DNA of 64,000 nucleotides. Origin: an uncultured Oscillospiraceae bacterium (GTDB lineage: Bacteria; Bacillota; Clostridia; Oscillospirales; Ruminococcaceae). Every line of letters begins with the position of its first letter. The stretch's first letter is position 1. The notes beneath the pieces are model-generated. The model was not told the origin of the DNA. It saw only the letters and a program-made list of their open reading frames with translations, and made no database searches. Positions 1 through 7,607 of this stretch are shown here, piece by piece. The stretch spans positions 16,647 to 80,646 of the forward strand of contig CAJTZM010000011.1 in NCBI GenBank assembly GCA_910583935.1, given 5' to 3'. A program made the translations under genes and the position numbers.

Positions 1-1076
1 GTCACATCTGCGCCAAGCTCCGCCGCCATCATACCGGCGATATGAGAAACCTCCAGCGAATGGTTCAAAACATTCTGCCCATAGCTGGTGCGGTAACGAA
101 GCCGGCCCAGCAGCTTGACCAGCTCCGGGTGAATCGAGTGGATACCGGTTTCCAGCACCGCCCGTTCGCCGTCCTGCTTAATCTTGGCCTCCACCTCTCT
201 GCGGGCCTTTTCCACCGTTTCCTCAATGCGGGCAGGATGGATGCGTCCGTCCTGAATCAGCCGCTCCAAAGAAATACGGGCGATCTCCCGGCGGACGGGA
301 TCGTAAGAAGACAGCGTAATCGCCTCGGGCGTATCATCAATAATCAGGTCTACCCCGGTCATGGTCTCAAGGGTGCGGATATTGCGCCCCTCCCGTCCAA
401 TAATCCGGCCCTTCATTTCGTCATTTGGCAGCGGCACCACCGACACGGTGGCCTCCGCCACATGGTCGGCAGCGCAGCGCTGAATCGCCGTAGAGATAAT
501 TTCCCTGGCCTTTGCGTCCGACTCCTCCTTGATCTGCTGTTCAAACTGCGAAACCATCAGCGCCTTTTCGTGGGTTAATTCGTCCTCCAAATTCCGCAGC
601 AAATATTCCTTTGCCTGCTCGATGGTCAGACCGGAAATTCGTTCCAGCATCTCAAACTGCCGTTTTTTAATTTCCTCCGCCTCCGCCAGCTTGCTTTCCG
701 CCTCTTTGATTTTGTTTTGCAGGACATCGTCCTTTTTCTCCAGGTTTTCCAGCTTGCGGTCTAGAGACTCTTCCTTCTGAACCAGCCTGCGCTCCTGGCG
801 GGTCACCTCCGAACGCCGTTCCTTCACGTCCTTTTCCGCTTCGGTGCGCATTTTATAGATCTCGTCCTTCGCTTCAACCAGCGCTTCTTTCTTTCGGCTT
901 TCGGCGGATTTAATCGCATCACTTAAAATGCGCTTCGCCTCTTCTTCTGCAGAACCCATCTCGGCCTCCGCTACTTTACGCCGGTACCGTACGCCAATAA
1001 AAAAGCATAGAACGCCGCCGGCGAGAAAAGCAATCACGCCTGTAACGATACAGGCAATTATCGTTAATTGATCCAT
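1..1076 (-). CDS. rny: Ribonuclease Y, N-terminal 358 residues (runs off the window)
   Basis: Endoribonuclease that starts mRNA turnover at the inner membrane face. Read on the minus strand from ATG at 1076, the protein opens with one membrane segment (about residues 4-26), then a long charged coiled coil rich in EAE/KR repeats, then a KH domain with the GREGRNIR-type loop. It enters the HD domain, where NHSLEVSHIAG is visible near the window edge. About 360 of the roughly 510 residues usual for the family are present; the rest lies outside the window. A strong AAGGAGGT ribosome site sits about 8 bases upstream of the ATG, and a TTGACA/TAAAAT promoter lies at 1165-1193. It is transcribed divergently from thrS. 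Confidence 0.95.
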   Translation of the reverse strand, partial: MDQLTIIACIVTGVIAFLAGGVLCFFIGVRYRRKVAEAEMGSAEEEAKRILSDAIKSAESRKKEALVEAKDEIYKMRTEAEKDVKERRSEVTRQERRLVQKEESLDRKLENLEKKDDVLQNKIKEAESKLAEAEEIKKRQFEMLERISGLTIEQAKEYLLRNLEDELTHEKALMVSQFEQQIKEESDAKAREIISTAIQRCAADHVAEATVSVVPLPNDEMKGRIIGREGRNIRTLETMTGVDLIIDDTPEAITLSSYDPVRREIARISLERLIQDGRIHPARIEETVEKARREVEAKIKQDGERAVLETGIHSIHPELVKLLGRLRYRTSYGQNVLNHSLEVSHIAGMMAAELGADV

Positions 1077-1164
1077 TACAGCTGCTTTAACCTCCTTCTT
1101 ATGTTATTTTGTAATAGCAATATCGAAATGAATGACATTTTCAATATGGTTGCATATCATTCAT

Positions 1165-1193
1165 ATTTTAAGGCCTTGCCGCGCTTCTGTCAA
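1165..1193 (-). promoter_or_regulatory. rny promoter
   Basis: On the minus strand TTGACA (1193-1188) and TAAAAT (1170-1165) are separated by 17 bases. The 5' UTR that follows contains an 8-bp inverted repeat (1128-1135 with 1157-1164) whose role is unknown. Confidence 0.7.
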
Positions 1194-1268
1194 GAAATTT
1201 ATCCGCGGCAAGGTGAATTTATCCCTGAAAGACCTGCGGGATCACCTGTTTTTCTTCGTTTTTTTGTG

Positions 1269-1297
1269 TTGACAAGCGCTCTGTCCAGTGCTATATT
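1269..1297 (+). promoter_or_regulatory. thrS promoter
   Basis: TTGACA (1269-1274), a 17-base spacer and TATATT (1292-1297). The predicted transcript begins near 1304, at the base of T-box Stem I. Confidence 0.85.
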
Positions 1298-1303
1298 TAT
1301 TAG

Positions 1304-1550
1304 CAATACGATGAATGCGTTGAAAGAGAAGCCTTGAACCAGCGCTTCCCAGAGAGGCCGCCCTTAGTGCTGAAAGGCGGCCGCAGCAAGGTTCAGATGG
1401 TACCGCCTCTTGAGTGCGGGCAAAACCCGCCGCGTCAGGTGCGTTAACCCCTTTTCCAAATGAGTGGCGGATTTCCCGCAAGCAGGGTGGAACCGTGGAG
1501 CTGATGGATCGCTTCACCCCTAAGATTATTAGGGGTGAAGCTTTTTTGTT
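1304..1550 (+). promoter_or_regulatory. T-box leader of thrS
   Basis: tRNA-sensing leader that lets transcription continue when tRNA-Thr is uncharged. Stem I is visible: TGAACC (1335-1340) pairs with GGTTCA (1390-1395), there is an AGAGAG bulge at 1351-1356, and a GGCCGCC/GGCGGCC distal hairpin (1356-1382) has a GTGCTGAAAG loop. The conserved T-box AGGGTGGAACCGTGG lies at 1484-1498; its TGGA would pair with a UCCA tRNA end, as expected for tRNA-Thr. ACC at 1402-1404 is a plausible threonine specifier codon, but I could not fix the specifier loop with certainty. The leader ends in the terminator at 1511-1541. Confidence 0.93.
1511..1548 (+). terminator. T-box attenuator terminator
   Basis: A 13-bp perfect stem, GCTTCACCCCTAA with TTAGGGGTGAAGC (1511-1541), followed by TTTTTTG. 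It lies just 3' of the T-box sequence and is the off-state structure. Confidence 0.93.
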
Positions 1551-1619
1551 GCCGATTAAGGTCTTACAAAAACTGCCGGAACGTTTAAGTCGCAAAAAGA
1601 AACGAGAGGATGAAGGAAA

Positions 1620-3527
1620 TTGATTCAAATTACACTGCGGGACGGCGCCACAAGGGAATTTGAAGCGCCGGTCTCCCCCATGCAGATTGCCAAATCTATT
1701 GGCGAAGGGCTGTACAAAACTGTCTGCGTCGCAAAAATCGACGGTGTCGTCCGCGACCTTCGCACCCCTATTGAAAAAAACGCGCAGGTGGAATTTTTAA
1801 GCTTTGACGACGATGAGGGCAAGCGCGCCTTCTGGCACACCGCCTCTCACGTGATGGCCCAGGCGGTGCTGCGTCTGTTTCCGGATGTAAAATGCGCCAT
1901 TGGTCCGGCGATTAAGGACGGCTTTTACTATGATTTTGATACGGAAAAGCCTTTTACGCCCGAGGATCTGGAAAAAATCGAGGCGGAAATGAAAAAAATT
2001 GTCAAGGAAGGCATTGCGCTGGAGCGATTTGAGCTGCCGGCGGATCAGGCGCTGGAATTGATGAAGGACGATCCGTATAAGGTTGAGCTGATCCAGGAGC
2101 ATTCCGGCAAGGGAGAAGCCATCAGCTTTTTTAAGCAGGGCGATTTTACCGATCTGTGCGCCGGCCCCCATCTGCCGGACACCTCCCGCATCAAGGCGTT
2201 TAAGCTGACCTCGACCACCGGCGCCTACTGGCGGGGCGATTCCAGCAAGCAGATGCTCTGCCGCGTATACGGCACTGCATTCCCCAAAGCCTCTATGCTG
2301 GAAGCCCACCTTGCCGCCATTGAAGAGGCCAAGCGCCGCGATCACCGTAAGCTGGGCAAGGAGCTGGGTCTGTTTACCATTCTGGACGAGGGGCCCGGAT
2401 TCCCCTTCTTCCTGCCCAAAGGCATGATTTTAAAAAATACTTTGATCGATTACTGGCGGGAAATCCATACTAAGGCGGGTTATCAGGAGATTTCGACACC
2501 GATTATGCTCAACCAGGATCTCTGGCACCGCAGCGGTCACTGGGAGCATTACAAAGACAATATGTACACAACGGTGATCGACGACACCGATTTTGCCCTC
2601 AAGCCTATGAACTGCCCTGGTGGAATGCTGGTTTACAAAACCGAGCCTCATTCTTACCGCAGCCTGCCTTTGCGGGTCGGCGAGCTGGGACTGGTGCACC
2701 GGCATGAATTATCCGGTGCGCTGCACGGCCTGATGCGGGTGCGCTGCTTCACCCAGGACGACGCCCACATCTTTATGACCAAGGAGCAGATTAAAGATGA
2801 AATTGTCGGCGTCGCCAGGCTCATCGACAGCGTTTACACCATGTTCGGTTTCAAGTATCATGTGGAGCTGTCCACCATGCCGGAGGATCACATCGGCAGC
2901 GACGAGGATTGGGAGACCGCGACCAACGCGCTGGTTGCCGCTTTGCAGGAGCTGGGCAAGGAATATGTGGTCAACGAAGGGGACGGCGCGTTCTATGGCC
3001 CGAAAATTGACTTCCACCTGGAGGACTGCCTGGGACGCACCTGGCAGTGCGGCACCATTCAGCTGGATATGCAGATGCCGGAACGGTTTGAGCTGGAATA
3101 CACCGGCGCGGATGGAGAAAAGCACCGCCCAGTTATGATTCATCGAGTGGTATTCGGCAGTATCGAGCGGTTTATCGGTATTCTGACCGAGCATTTTGCC
3201 GGTGCGTTCCCCGTTTGGCTCAGCCCTGTGCAGGTTTCGGTCCTGCCGATTACCGACCGGCAGCACGAGGCGGCATCCCAAATCAAAGAGAAGCTGTCTC
3301 AGGCGGGCATCCGGGCCGAACTGGATGGGCGCAGCGAAAAAATCGGCTATAAAATCCGCGAGGCGCAGCTGCAAAAAATTCCGTATATGCTGGTCATCGG
3401 CGACAAGGAGCTGGAAAACGGCACCGTTTCGGTCCGCAGCCGCAAAGGCGTGGATTTGGGCGCCATGCCGTTGGAGGATTTGATCGCCAAGGTTAAAGGC
3501 GAAATCGCCTCCCGCGCCAACGACTAA
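1620..3527 (+). CDS. thrS: Threonyl-tRNA synthetase
   Basis: Class II aminoacyl-tRNA synthetase charging tRNA-Thr. The 635-residue protein has the full family layout: a TGS domain (about 1-60), the second additional/editing domain with HTASHVMAQAV (HxxxH) and a later CAGPHLP motif, the catalytic core with MNCPGGM and the class II motif 2 region RVRCFTQDDAH, and a C-terminal anticodon-binding domain. The start is TTG at 1620, with GAGAGGATGAAGGA just upstream; no in-frame ATG fits better, since the TGS domain begins here. It is monocistronic behind the T-box and ends before a strong terminator at 3564-3600. Confidence 0.97.
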   Translation: MIQITLRDGATREFEAPVSPMQIAKSIGEGLYKTVCVAKIDGVVRDLRTPIEKNAQVEFLSFDDDEGKRAFWHTASHVMAQAVLRLFPDVKCAIGPAIKDGFYYDFDTEKPFTPEDLEKIEAEMKKIVKEGIALERFELPADQALELMKDDPYKVELIQEHSGKGEAISFFKQGDFTDLCAGPHLPDTSRIKAFKLTSTTGAYWRGDSSKQMLCRVYGTAFPKASMLEAHLAAIEEAKRRDHRKLGKELGLFTILDEGPGFPFFLPKGMILKNTLIDYWREIHTKAGYQEISTPIMLNQDLWHRSGHWEHYKDNMYTTVIDDTDFALKPMNCPGGMLVYKTEPHSYRSLPLRVGELGLVHRHELSGALHGLMRVRCFTQDDAHIFMTKEQIKDEIVGVARLIDSVYTMFGFKYHVELSTMPEDHIGSDEDWETATNALVAALQELGKEYVVNEGDGAFYGPKIDFHLEDCLGRTWQCGTIQLDMQMPERFELEYTGADGEKHRPVMIHRVVFGSIERFIGILTEHFAGAFPVWLSPVQVSVLPITDRQHEAASQIKEKLSQAGIRAELDGRSEKIGYKIREAQLQKIPYMLVIGDKELENGTVSVRSRKGVDLGAMPLEDLIAKVKGEIASRAND

Positions 3528-3563
3528 AAGTTTTTGGGGAAAGAAAAACCAAACAAAGAGTAA

Positions 3564-3602
3564 AAAGGCAGGATGGACCGCTTGAGTCTATCCTGCCTTT
3601 TG
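3564..3602 (+). terminator. thrS terminator
   Basis: AAAGGCAGGAT (3564-3574) pairs with ATCCTGCCTTT (3590-3600) around a 15-base loop; the T-run is the end of the stem. Confidence 0.85.
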
Positions 3603-3672
3603 TCAATCCGTGTAATCTTTTAGACGCTTTTAAGAAACGTTTCTATGAAGGAGAATCACAAACGGGAGACTG

Positions 3673-3882
3673 TCAAATTTCCTTCTCAAAGATGATCTGA
3701 TATCCCGTTGCGCTATAAACCCCCATTTTTTCATGAAATGGCGTTACCACCTGCTTTAGGCGCCAACCATTTTCGGCTTCAGAAGCAATGACTGTTTTAC
3801 ATTCTTCAAAGGTTTCGCCTGGTTTCGCTTTTAACCCATTCTTTGCAGAAACTTCCACAAATTTGTACTCATATCTTTTCAT
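3673..3882 (-). CDS. DUF4177-like small protein
   Basis: A 69-residue soluble protein. The pattern YEYKFVEV near the N-terminus, then a central E(x)n-GWRL motif and a C-terminal YQIIFEKE strand, is typical of DUF4177, a small beta-alpha-beta fold of unknown function. The start is supported by AGGGGGTGG upstream of the ATG at 3882. It stands alone between the thrS terminator and the methionine-sulfoxide reductase gene, so context gives no role. Confidence 0.75.
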   Translation of the reverse strand: MKRYEYKFVEVSAKNGLKAKPGETFEECKTVIASEAENGWRLKQVVTPFHEKMGVYSATGYQIIFEKEI

Positions 3883-4023
3883 AGCCTTCCACCCCCTGTT
3901 TCCGGTTTGCTGATCTGTTTATCATAAAACATTCCTTCCAAAAGAAGGTTGTTTCCCTGCCGCCATTCGTTTACTTAAAATACGCTTTATCGAAAGGACC
4001 TTTTTTCACAAATTCCAATCCGG

Positions 4024-4506
4024 CTAAAGCGCCCGCTCCAGCACCCGGACAAACTGCTCCAGTCCCGCCAGATCCTCCTCGTCGAACCGGGCCGGGAGAG
4101 GGCTGTCAATATCCAGCACTCCAGCGATGGCGCCGTTTTTATAAAACGGCAGCACAATCTCCGAACGGGAGGCGCTGTCGCAGGCAATATGCCCTGCAAA
4201 CTGGTGGACGTCTTCCACCAGCAGAGGCTGGTTCTGTGCCACAGCAGAGCCGCAAACCCCTTTGCCCACCTGAATTTCTATGCAGGCCGGGCGGCCCTGA
4301 AAGGGCCCCAGCACAAGCTTTTCCCCCTGAAGCAGATAAAACCCCGCCCAATTCACATCCTCCAGCGCCTCTTTTAACAAAGCGCTGGCATTGGCCAGAT
4401 TGGCGATGGGATGCGGGATCCCTTCCACAAGCGCGGACAGCTGGGAAATCAGCAGCGGATACAGCTGGTCCTTTTTCTTGGGAAAGCCGGCGGTTTCACT
4501 CCACAT
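4024..4506 (-). CDS. Free-methionine-(R)-sulfoxide reductase (GAF type)
   Basis: Reduces free methionine-R-sulfoxide, repairing oxidised methionine in the cytoplasm. The 160-residue protein is a single GAF domain with NWAGFYLL, GKGVCG and a DS(x)SRSEIV(x)P stretch. Its three cysteines (C75, C85, C109) have the 10- and 24-residue spacings of the catalytic set C84/C94/C118 of the E. coli enzyme, so it should be active. It starts at an ATG with AAGGAG upstream and lies 11 bases after the GNAT gene at 4518-4970, so the two are probably cotranscribed. Confidence 0.9.
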   Translation of the reverse strand: MWSETAGFPKKKDQLYPLLISQLSALVEGIPHPIANLANASALLKEALEDVNWAGFYLLQGEKLVLGPFQGRPACIEIQVGKGVCGSAVAQNQPLLVEDVHQFAGHIACDSASRSEIVLPFYKNGAIAGVLDIDSPLPARFDEEDLAGLEQFVRVLERAL

Positions 4507-4517
4507 AAAAACACTCC

Positions 4518-4970
4518 TTATCTAAAATCAGCCTTTATGCCTGGGGGGGGCAACGTCAACAAAAAACGGTAATGGCTTTGCTCCATCCCCAATGCCCGAT
4601 AAAAGCCATGGGCATCCGTCCGTTTTTGGCTGCAGGCGGCCTCTATAAGCTCACACCCGCTCTCGTTCGCCCAAGCCAGAGCCTGAGAAAACAAGGAGCG
4701 GCCAATTCCACGGCCTTGATGACCCTTTAAAACGGCAAATTCCAAAATTTCTGCCGCCGGATTTTCATGGTGCAGCTGCCGCTCCAACCGCAGGTTCAGC
4801 ATCCCGGCGATCCATCCGTTTTCTTCCCATACCCAGCACCGATAGCACGGATTTTTCAACTGAAGCCGATAGGTTTCATAAAAGCCGGCCCGGTCTAGCT
4901 GCTTTTCTTCCAGCTCACAAATAAGCTGGTACAAAGCGTCAGCATCTTTCTTCTCACTGACCCGATACAA
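4518..4970 (-). CDS. GNAT N-acetyltransferase
   Basis: A 150-residue single-domain acetyl-CoA-dependent acetyltransferase of unknown substrate. Motif A is clear (GHQGRGIGRSLFSQAL), followed by the C-terminal HGFYRALGMEQSHYRF signature. The start appears to be TTG at 4970, with GGGAAGG just upstream. It lies downstream of rex by 49 bases and upstream of the methionine-sulfoxide reductase gene, all on the minus strand. Confidence 0.85.
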   Translation of the reverse strand: MYRVSEKKDADALYQLICELEEKQLDRAGFYETYRLQLKNPCYRCWVWEENGWIAGMLNLRLERQLHHENPAAEILEFAVLKGHQGRGIGRSLFSQALAWANESGCELIEAACSQKRTDAHGFYRALGMEQSHYRFLLTLPPPGIKADFR

Positions 4971-5019
4971 GTACCTTCCCCCTTGTACAAAAAGTCCGGA
5001 TGAAGACCGGGCGCAGAGA

Positions 5020-5667
5020 CTATTCTTTTTCCCGGTTCTTCAGCGCCTGCATCTCATAGCACAGGGTCATCAAGCTGTCGCCCAAATGGACGTTTTCCAC
5101 CGCCACATCCGGATAGTATACGCTGATATCGTAATGGCTGAAATTCCAGAACCCCTTTACCCCAAGTCTCGTCAATCGGCGGACCAGATCCTGCGAGGCC
5201 ATTTTAGGAACACATAAAATGGCAACAGCGGGAGCCTCCCTTCGGCAAAATTCCTCCAGCTGATCTGTGTGCCGGATTGGAAGCCCCGCCAGCTCCTCCC
5301 CTGTAAAGCTTTCGTTCTGGTCAAAAATTCCAACAATCGAAAAGCCCTTTTCCAAAAAGTCCATATGGGACAAAATGGCGCGCCCCAGGTTGCCGGCACC
5401 GATTAAAATCGTCTTTTTTTGCAGACTCAGCCCCAAAATCTTCCCGATTTCTTCCCGCAGAGCCGTCACATTATAGCCGTATCCCTGCTGCCCAAAACCG
5501 CCGAAGCAGTTTAAATCCTGCCGGATCTGGGACGCTGTCAGCCCCATTTTTGCCGAAAGTTCGCCGGATGAGATTCTCTGAACGCCATTTTCCGCAAGCA
5601 TCCCCAAAAAGCGATAATAACGCGGCATCCGCCGGACGACCGACGCAGAAACCCGCTTTTCGTCCAT
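5020..5667 (-). CDS. rex: Redox-sensing transcriptional repressor Rex
   Basis: Senses the NADH/NAD+ ratio and represses fermentation and respiration genes when NADH is low. The 215-residue protein has an N-terminal winged helix (about 1-80, with RISSGELSAKMGLTASQIRQD) and a Rossmann domain with GAGNLG (90-95). A helix for domain swapping follows at the C-terminus. Length and motifs are standard. The start is ATG at 5667 with CTAGGAGG upstream. A candidate Rex operator overlaps its own promoter (5718-5735), suggesting autoregulation. Confidence 0.95.
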   Translation of the reverse strand: MDEKRVSASVVRRMPRYYRFLGMLAENGVQRISSGELSAKMGLTASQIRQDLNCFGGFGQQGYGYNVTALREEIGKILGLSLQKKTILIGAGNLGRAILSHMDFLEKGFSIVGIFDQNESFTGEELAGLPIRHTDQLEEFCRREAPAVAILCVPKMASQDLVRRLTRLGVKGFWNFSHYDISVYYPDVAVENVHLGDSLMTLCYEMQALKNREKE

Positions 5668-5705
5668 ACCCGTTTCCTCCTAGACAGTTATATTCCATTC
5701 TTTTT

Positions 5706-5735
5706 ATTGTAGCATCATTGATAATCTCTTGTCAA
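5706..5735 (-). promoter_or_regulatory. rex promoter with candidate Rex operator
   Basis: On the minus strand TTGACA (5735-5730), an 18-base spacer and TACAAT (5711-5706). The stretch TTGACAAGAGATTATCAA (minus strand, 5735-5718) is a 7-4-7 near-palindrome with the spacing of the clostridial Rex consensus TTGTTAA-N4-TTAACAA. It covers the -35 box. Confidence 0.6.
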
Positions 5736-5756
5736 TAAAACGAGCCGGAACAGCCA

Positions 5757-5960
5757 TCAGTCCCGGCGCTGGATTTTTCTCTTGTTGCCGTTTTGGTCCA
5801 CAATATAGGTGTTGTTTAACGTGCCGGTCAAATCCTGTCGGATCGCCGCCAAATACTCCTGCCGCAGCGTCGCCTGCTCCTTCGTTTCTTCTTGGGTTAA
5901 GCCAACCGACCTCTGCTTGCGGGACAGCTGCCCAATCCTTTCCAATTTGCTCTTTTCCAT
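5757..5960 (-). CDS. DUF896 family protein (YnzC-like)
   Basis: A 67-residue helical protein of the DUF896 family, a two-helix hairpin common in Firmicutes with no settled function. Family hallmarks are RIGQLSRKQRSVGLTQEE, then a TLRQEYLAAIR helix and the terminal DQNGNKRKIQRRD. The start at 5960 is chosen over a longer frame because GGAAAGGAGAACGG precedes this ATG and the family begins here. It follows the histidinol-phosphatase gene by 13 bases on the same strand. Confidence 0.88.
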   Translation of the reverse strand: MEKSKLERIGQLSRKQRSVGLTQEETKEQATLRQEYLAAIRQDLTGTLNNTYIVDQNGNKRKIQRRD

Positions 5961-5973
5961 CCGTTCTCCTTTC

Positions 5974-6771
5974 CTACCGGCCGGAGTGAAGATAGGGAAT
6001 CCGGTCGACCAAATGGGCGCCATAGCCTTCTAACAGACGGATCCCCTCTTCACGCAGGCTGTCGTCCTCCAGTGCGCCGGGCGAATGGGCGTCCACGCCG
6101 ATGATCACGTCGCAGCCTTGTGCCGCAGCAATCTGCCAAAACTGATGATGAGGATAATGCTCCTCCCCGGTACGCCGGTTATCCAGTGCGCCGCACAGAT
6201 TATACTCCAGCGCAAAGCCCCGCTCCTTAGCAGCGCGGCACAAACGGACGCTTGCCCTTTCGCAGCAGCGGTCAAACGCAGGATACCCCCGCATAAACAG
6301 ATCCGGATGCGCCAGATACGCATATAATTCGGTGGACATTCCTTCCAACGCGCTGTCCACATACCGGTTGAGCATTGTTTCATCCACTACAGCCCGGCCA
6401 AAATAAACGCCTTTTTCCTCGCTGTATTCAAAATGATTGCCCAAGATCAGATAGTCCAGCTTTTCCTTCTGGGCCATCTGGCGCAGCCAGTCCATATAAG
6501 GGGGAAAATATTCGCATTCCAACCCAACGCGGACCTCGATCTGGCCTTTATATTGCTCCCGTAAAGCCCGGATGCTCTTTAAATAGTCCTGTAAGCCTCC
6601 CTGCGGGTCCATCCGCATATGGGAGCGGTAATGGCCGGAAAACGGCCAGGGGCAATGATCTGCAAAGCCCAAAATCTGATAATGCCCGGCAATGGCGCTT
6701 AAAACATATTCCTCGTCCCGACCGGACGCATGGTTGCAGCGAAATGTATGGGTATGAAAATTCGTTTTCAT
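5974..6771 (-). CDS. PHP-domain histidinol-phosphatase (HisJ/HisK type)
   Basis: Predicted metal-dependent phosphatase for L-histidinol phosphate in histidine synthesis. The 265-residue protein begins with the PHP signature NFHTHTFRCNHASG, continues with FADHCP, RVGLECEYFP and LGNHFEYSE, and ends with GVDAHSP, together giving the usual His/Glu/Asp metal ligands. The start at 6771 follows AAAAGGAGAATTTT; upstream codons in the same frame lie inside the neighbouring GNAT gene. No other his genes are present, so the substrate is from family resemblance and another phosphoester is possible. Confidence 0.85.
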   Translation of the reverse strand: MKTNFHTHTFRCNHASGRDEEYVLSAIAGHYQILGFADHCPWPFSGHYRSHMRMDPQGGLQDYLKSIRALREQYKGQIEVRVGLECEYFPPYMDWLRQMAQKEKLDYLILGNHFEYSEEKGVYFGRAVVDETMLNRYVDSALEGMSTELYAYLAHPDLFMRGYPAFDRCCERASVRLCRAAKERGFALEYNLCGALDNRRTGEEHYPHHQFWQIAAAQGCDVIIGVDAHSPGALEDDSLREEGIRLLEGYGAHLVDRIPYLHSGR

Positions 6772-6790
6772 AAAATTCTCCTTTTTCAGT

Positions 6791-7240
6791 TCATCCGCCG
6801 ATTTTCTGGCGCAGGACCACCATATCCACACACTGCTCGTCACCCTCCCAAATCGGATCCGGATAAAAATCCGTAAAAAAACGCGGGATTTTGTGATCGT
6901 AGGCAAAGCCGCATTTCTCGTAAAAGGTCAGGTTTCCGGTGGAGGTATCTGCAGTACCCACCAGTAAAACCGCTCCCTGGGGCAGGCGCTTTTTCACTTC
7001 GCCGACCAGCGCCTTGCCAATCCCTTTGCCCTGCCAGTCCGACTCCACCGCGAGATTCTTTATTTCCCATGTATTTTCCTCCACCGGGCAGTAGGCCACA
7101 ATCCCCAAAGCCCTTCCCCCGTCGTGAGCGGTAAGCACCGTGCTTTGGGGCAGGTACCGGTCGATCATCGGCTCGTAGGGATCCGCCGACAGCAATAAAT
7201 CCAAATACTTTTTGGGATTCGAACAGACTGAAAACTCCAT
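6791..7240 (-). CDS. GNAT N-acetyltransferase
   Basis: A 149-residue acetyltransferase. Strand beta-4 and motif A (IKNLAVESDWQGKGIGKALVGEV) bind acetyl-CoA, followed by TGNLTFYEKCGFAYDHKIPRFF. Related Firmicute proteins carry the same 'NLAV..WQGKGIG...FYEKCGF' layout. The start at 7240 has AGAGGG upstream. It precedes the PHP phosphatase gene by 19 bases and is probably the first gene of that run. Substrate unknown. Confidence 0.85.
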   Translation of the reverse strand: MEFSVCSNPKKYLDLLLSADPYEPMIDRYLPQSTVLTAHDGGRALGIVAYCPVEENTWEIKNLAVESDWQGKGIGKALVGEVKKRLPQGAVLLVGTADTSTGNLTFYEKCGFAYDHKIPRFFTDFYPDPIWEGDEQCVDMVVLRQKIGG

Positions 7241-7356
7241 ATGTTTCCCTCTTCTATCCAACAGTTATAAAAATAATTGTAGCACAAAAAGCCTCGAAAA
7301 AAAAGATGGAAGAAAAAGCATTTTTACGAATTCACTTTAAAGCAGAAAAATTTTTC

Positions 7357-7385
7357 TTTACTTTTGCGCTTTCCTGTGCTATACT
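7357..7385 (+). promoter_or_regulatory. Promoter of the tyrosine operon
   Basis: TTTACT (7357-7362), a 17-base spacer and TATACT (7380-7385). Transcription should begin near 7392, about 22 bases ahead of the leader-peptide ATG. Confidence 0.8.
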
Positions 7386-7414
7386 TTGAACAAATCCAGA
7401 AAGGAAAAATAGTT

Positions 7415-7516
7415 ATGGCTCGTTTTCTTGTGACAGCGGCATATTATTATTACGGCTTTGCGTATTCGTACGACAAGGTCTTATTTGCTGTTGCTGCCAA
7501 ACGAAACCCGCTGTAG
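7415..7516 (+). CDS. Aromatic-rich leader peptide of the aroF-tyrA operon
   Basis: A 33-codon ORF from ATG (7415) to TAG (7516), preceded by AGAAAGG. Residues 9-19 read AYYYYGFAYSY; in all there are six Tyr and three Phe codons, with four consecutive Tyr codons (10-13). It lies between a good promoter and an intrinsic terminator (7542-7570), directly ahead of the genes that commit carbon to tyrosine. This is the arrangement of a classic translation-dependent attenuator: ribosomes slowed at Tyr codons would favour read-through. Function is inferred. The composition and position make chance unlikely. Confidence 0.85.
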   Translation: MARFLVTAAYYYYGFAYSYDKVLFAVAAKRNPL

Positions 7517-7541
7517 CGCTTTTTGGAAAAACGCAAAACAC

Positions 7542-7575
7542 GGTCCCGCGGCAAAAGCAGCTGCGGGACCTTTTG
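7542..7575 (+). terminator. Attenuator terminator of the tyrosine operon
   Basis: GGTCCCGC (7542-7549) pairs with GCGGGACC (7563-7570), then TTTTGTTTG. It lies 26 bases after the leader-peptide stop. Two competing pairings are visible: CCCGC (7507-7511) can pair with GCGGG (7563-7567), and GCTGTT-GCTGCC (7487-7498) is largely complementary to 7550-7561. Confidence 0.85.
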
Positions 7576-7607
7576 TTTGCAGAAAATCAGAAATGAGGAG
7601 AAGCATT

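Noticed and set aside
7458..7607. Longer DAHP synthase starting upstream at 7458
   Set aside because: That stretch overlaps the leader peptide and the attenuator terminator; the ATG at 7608 has a ribosome site and matches the family start.
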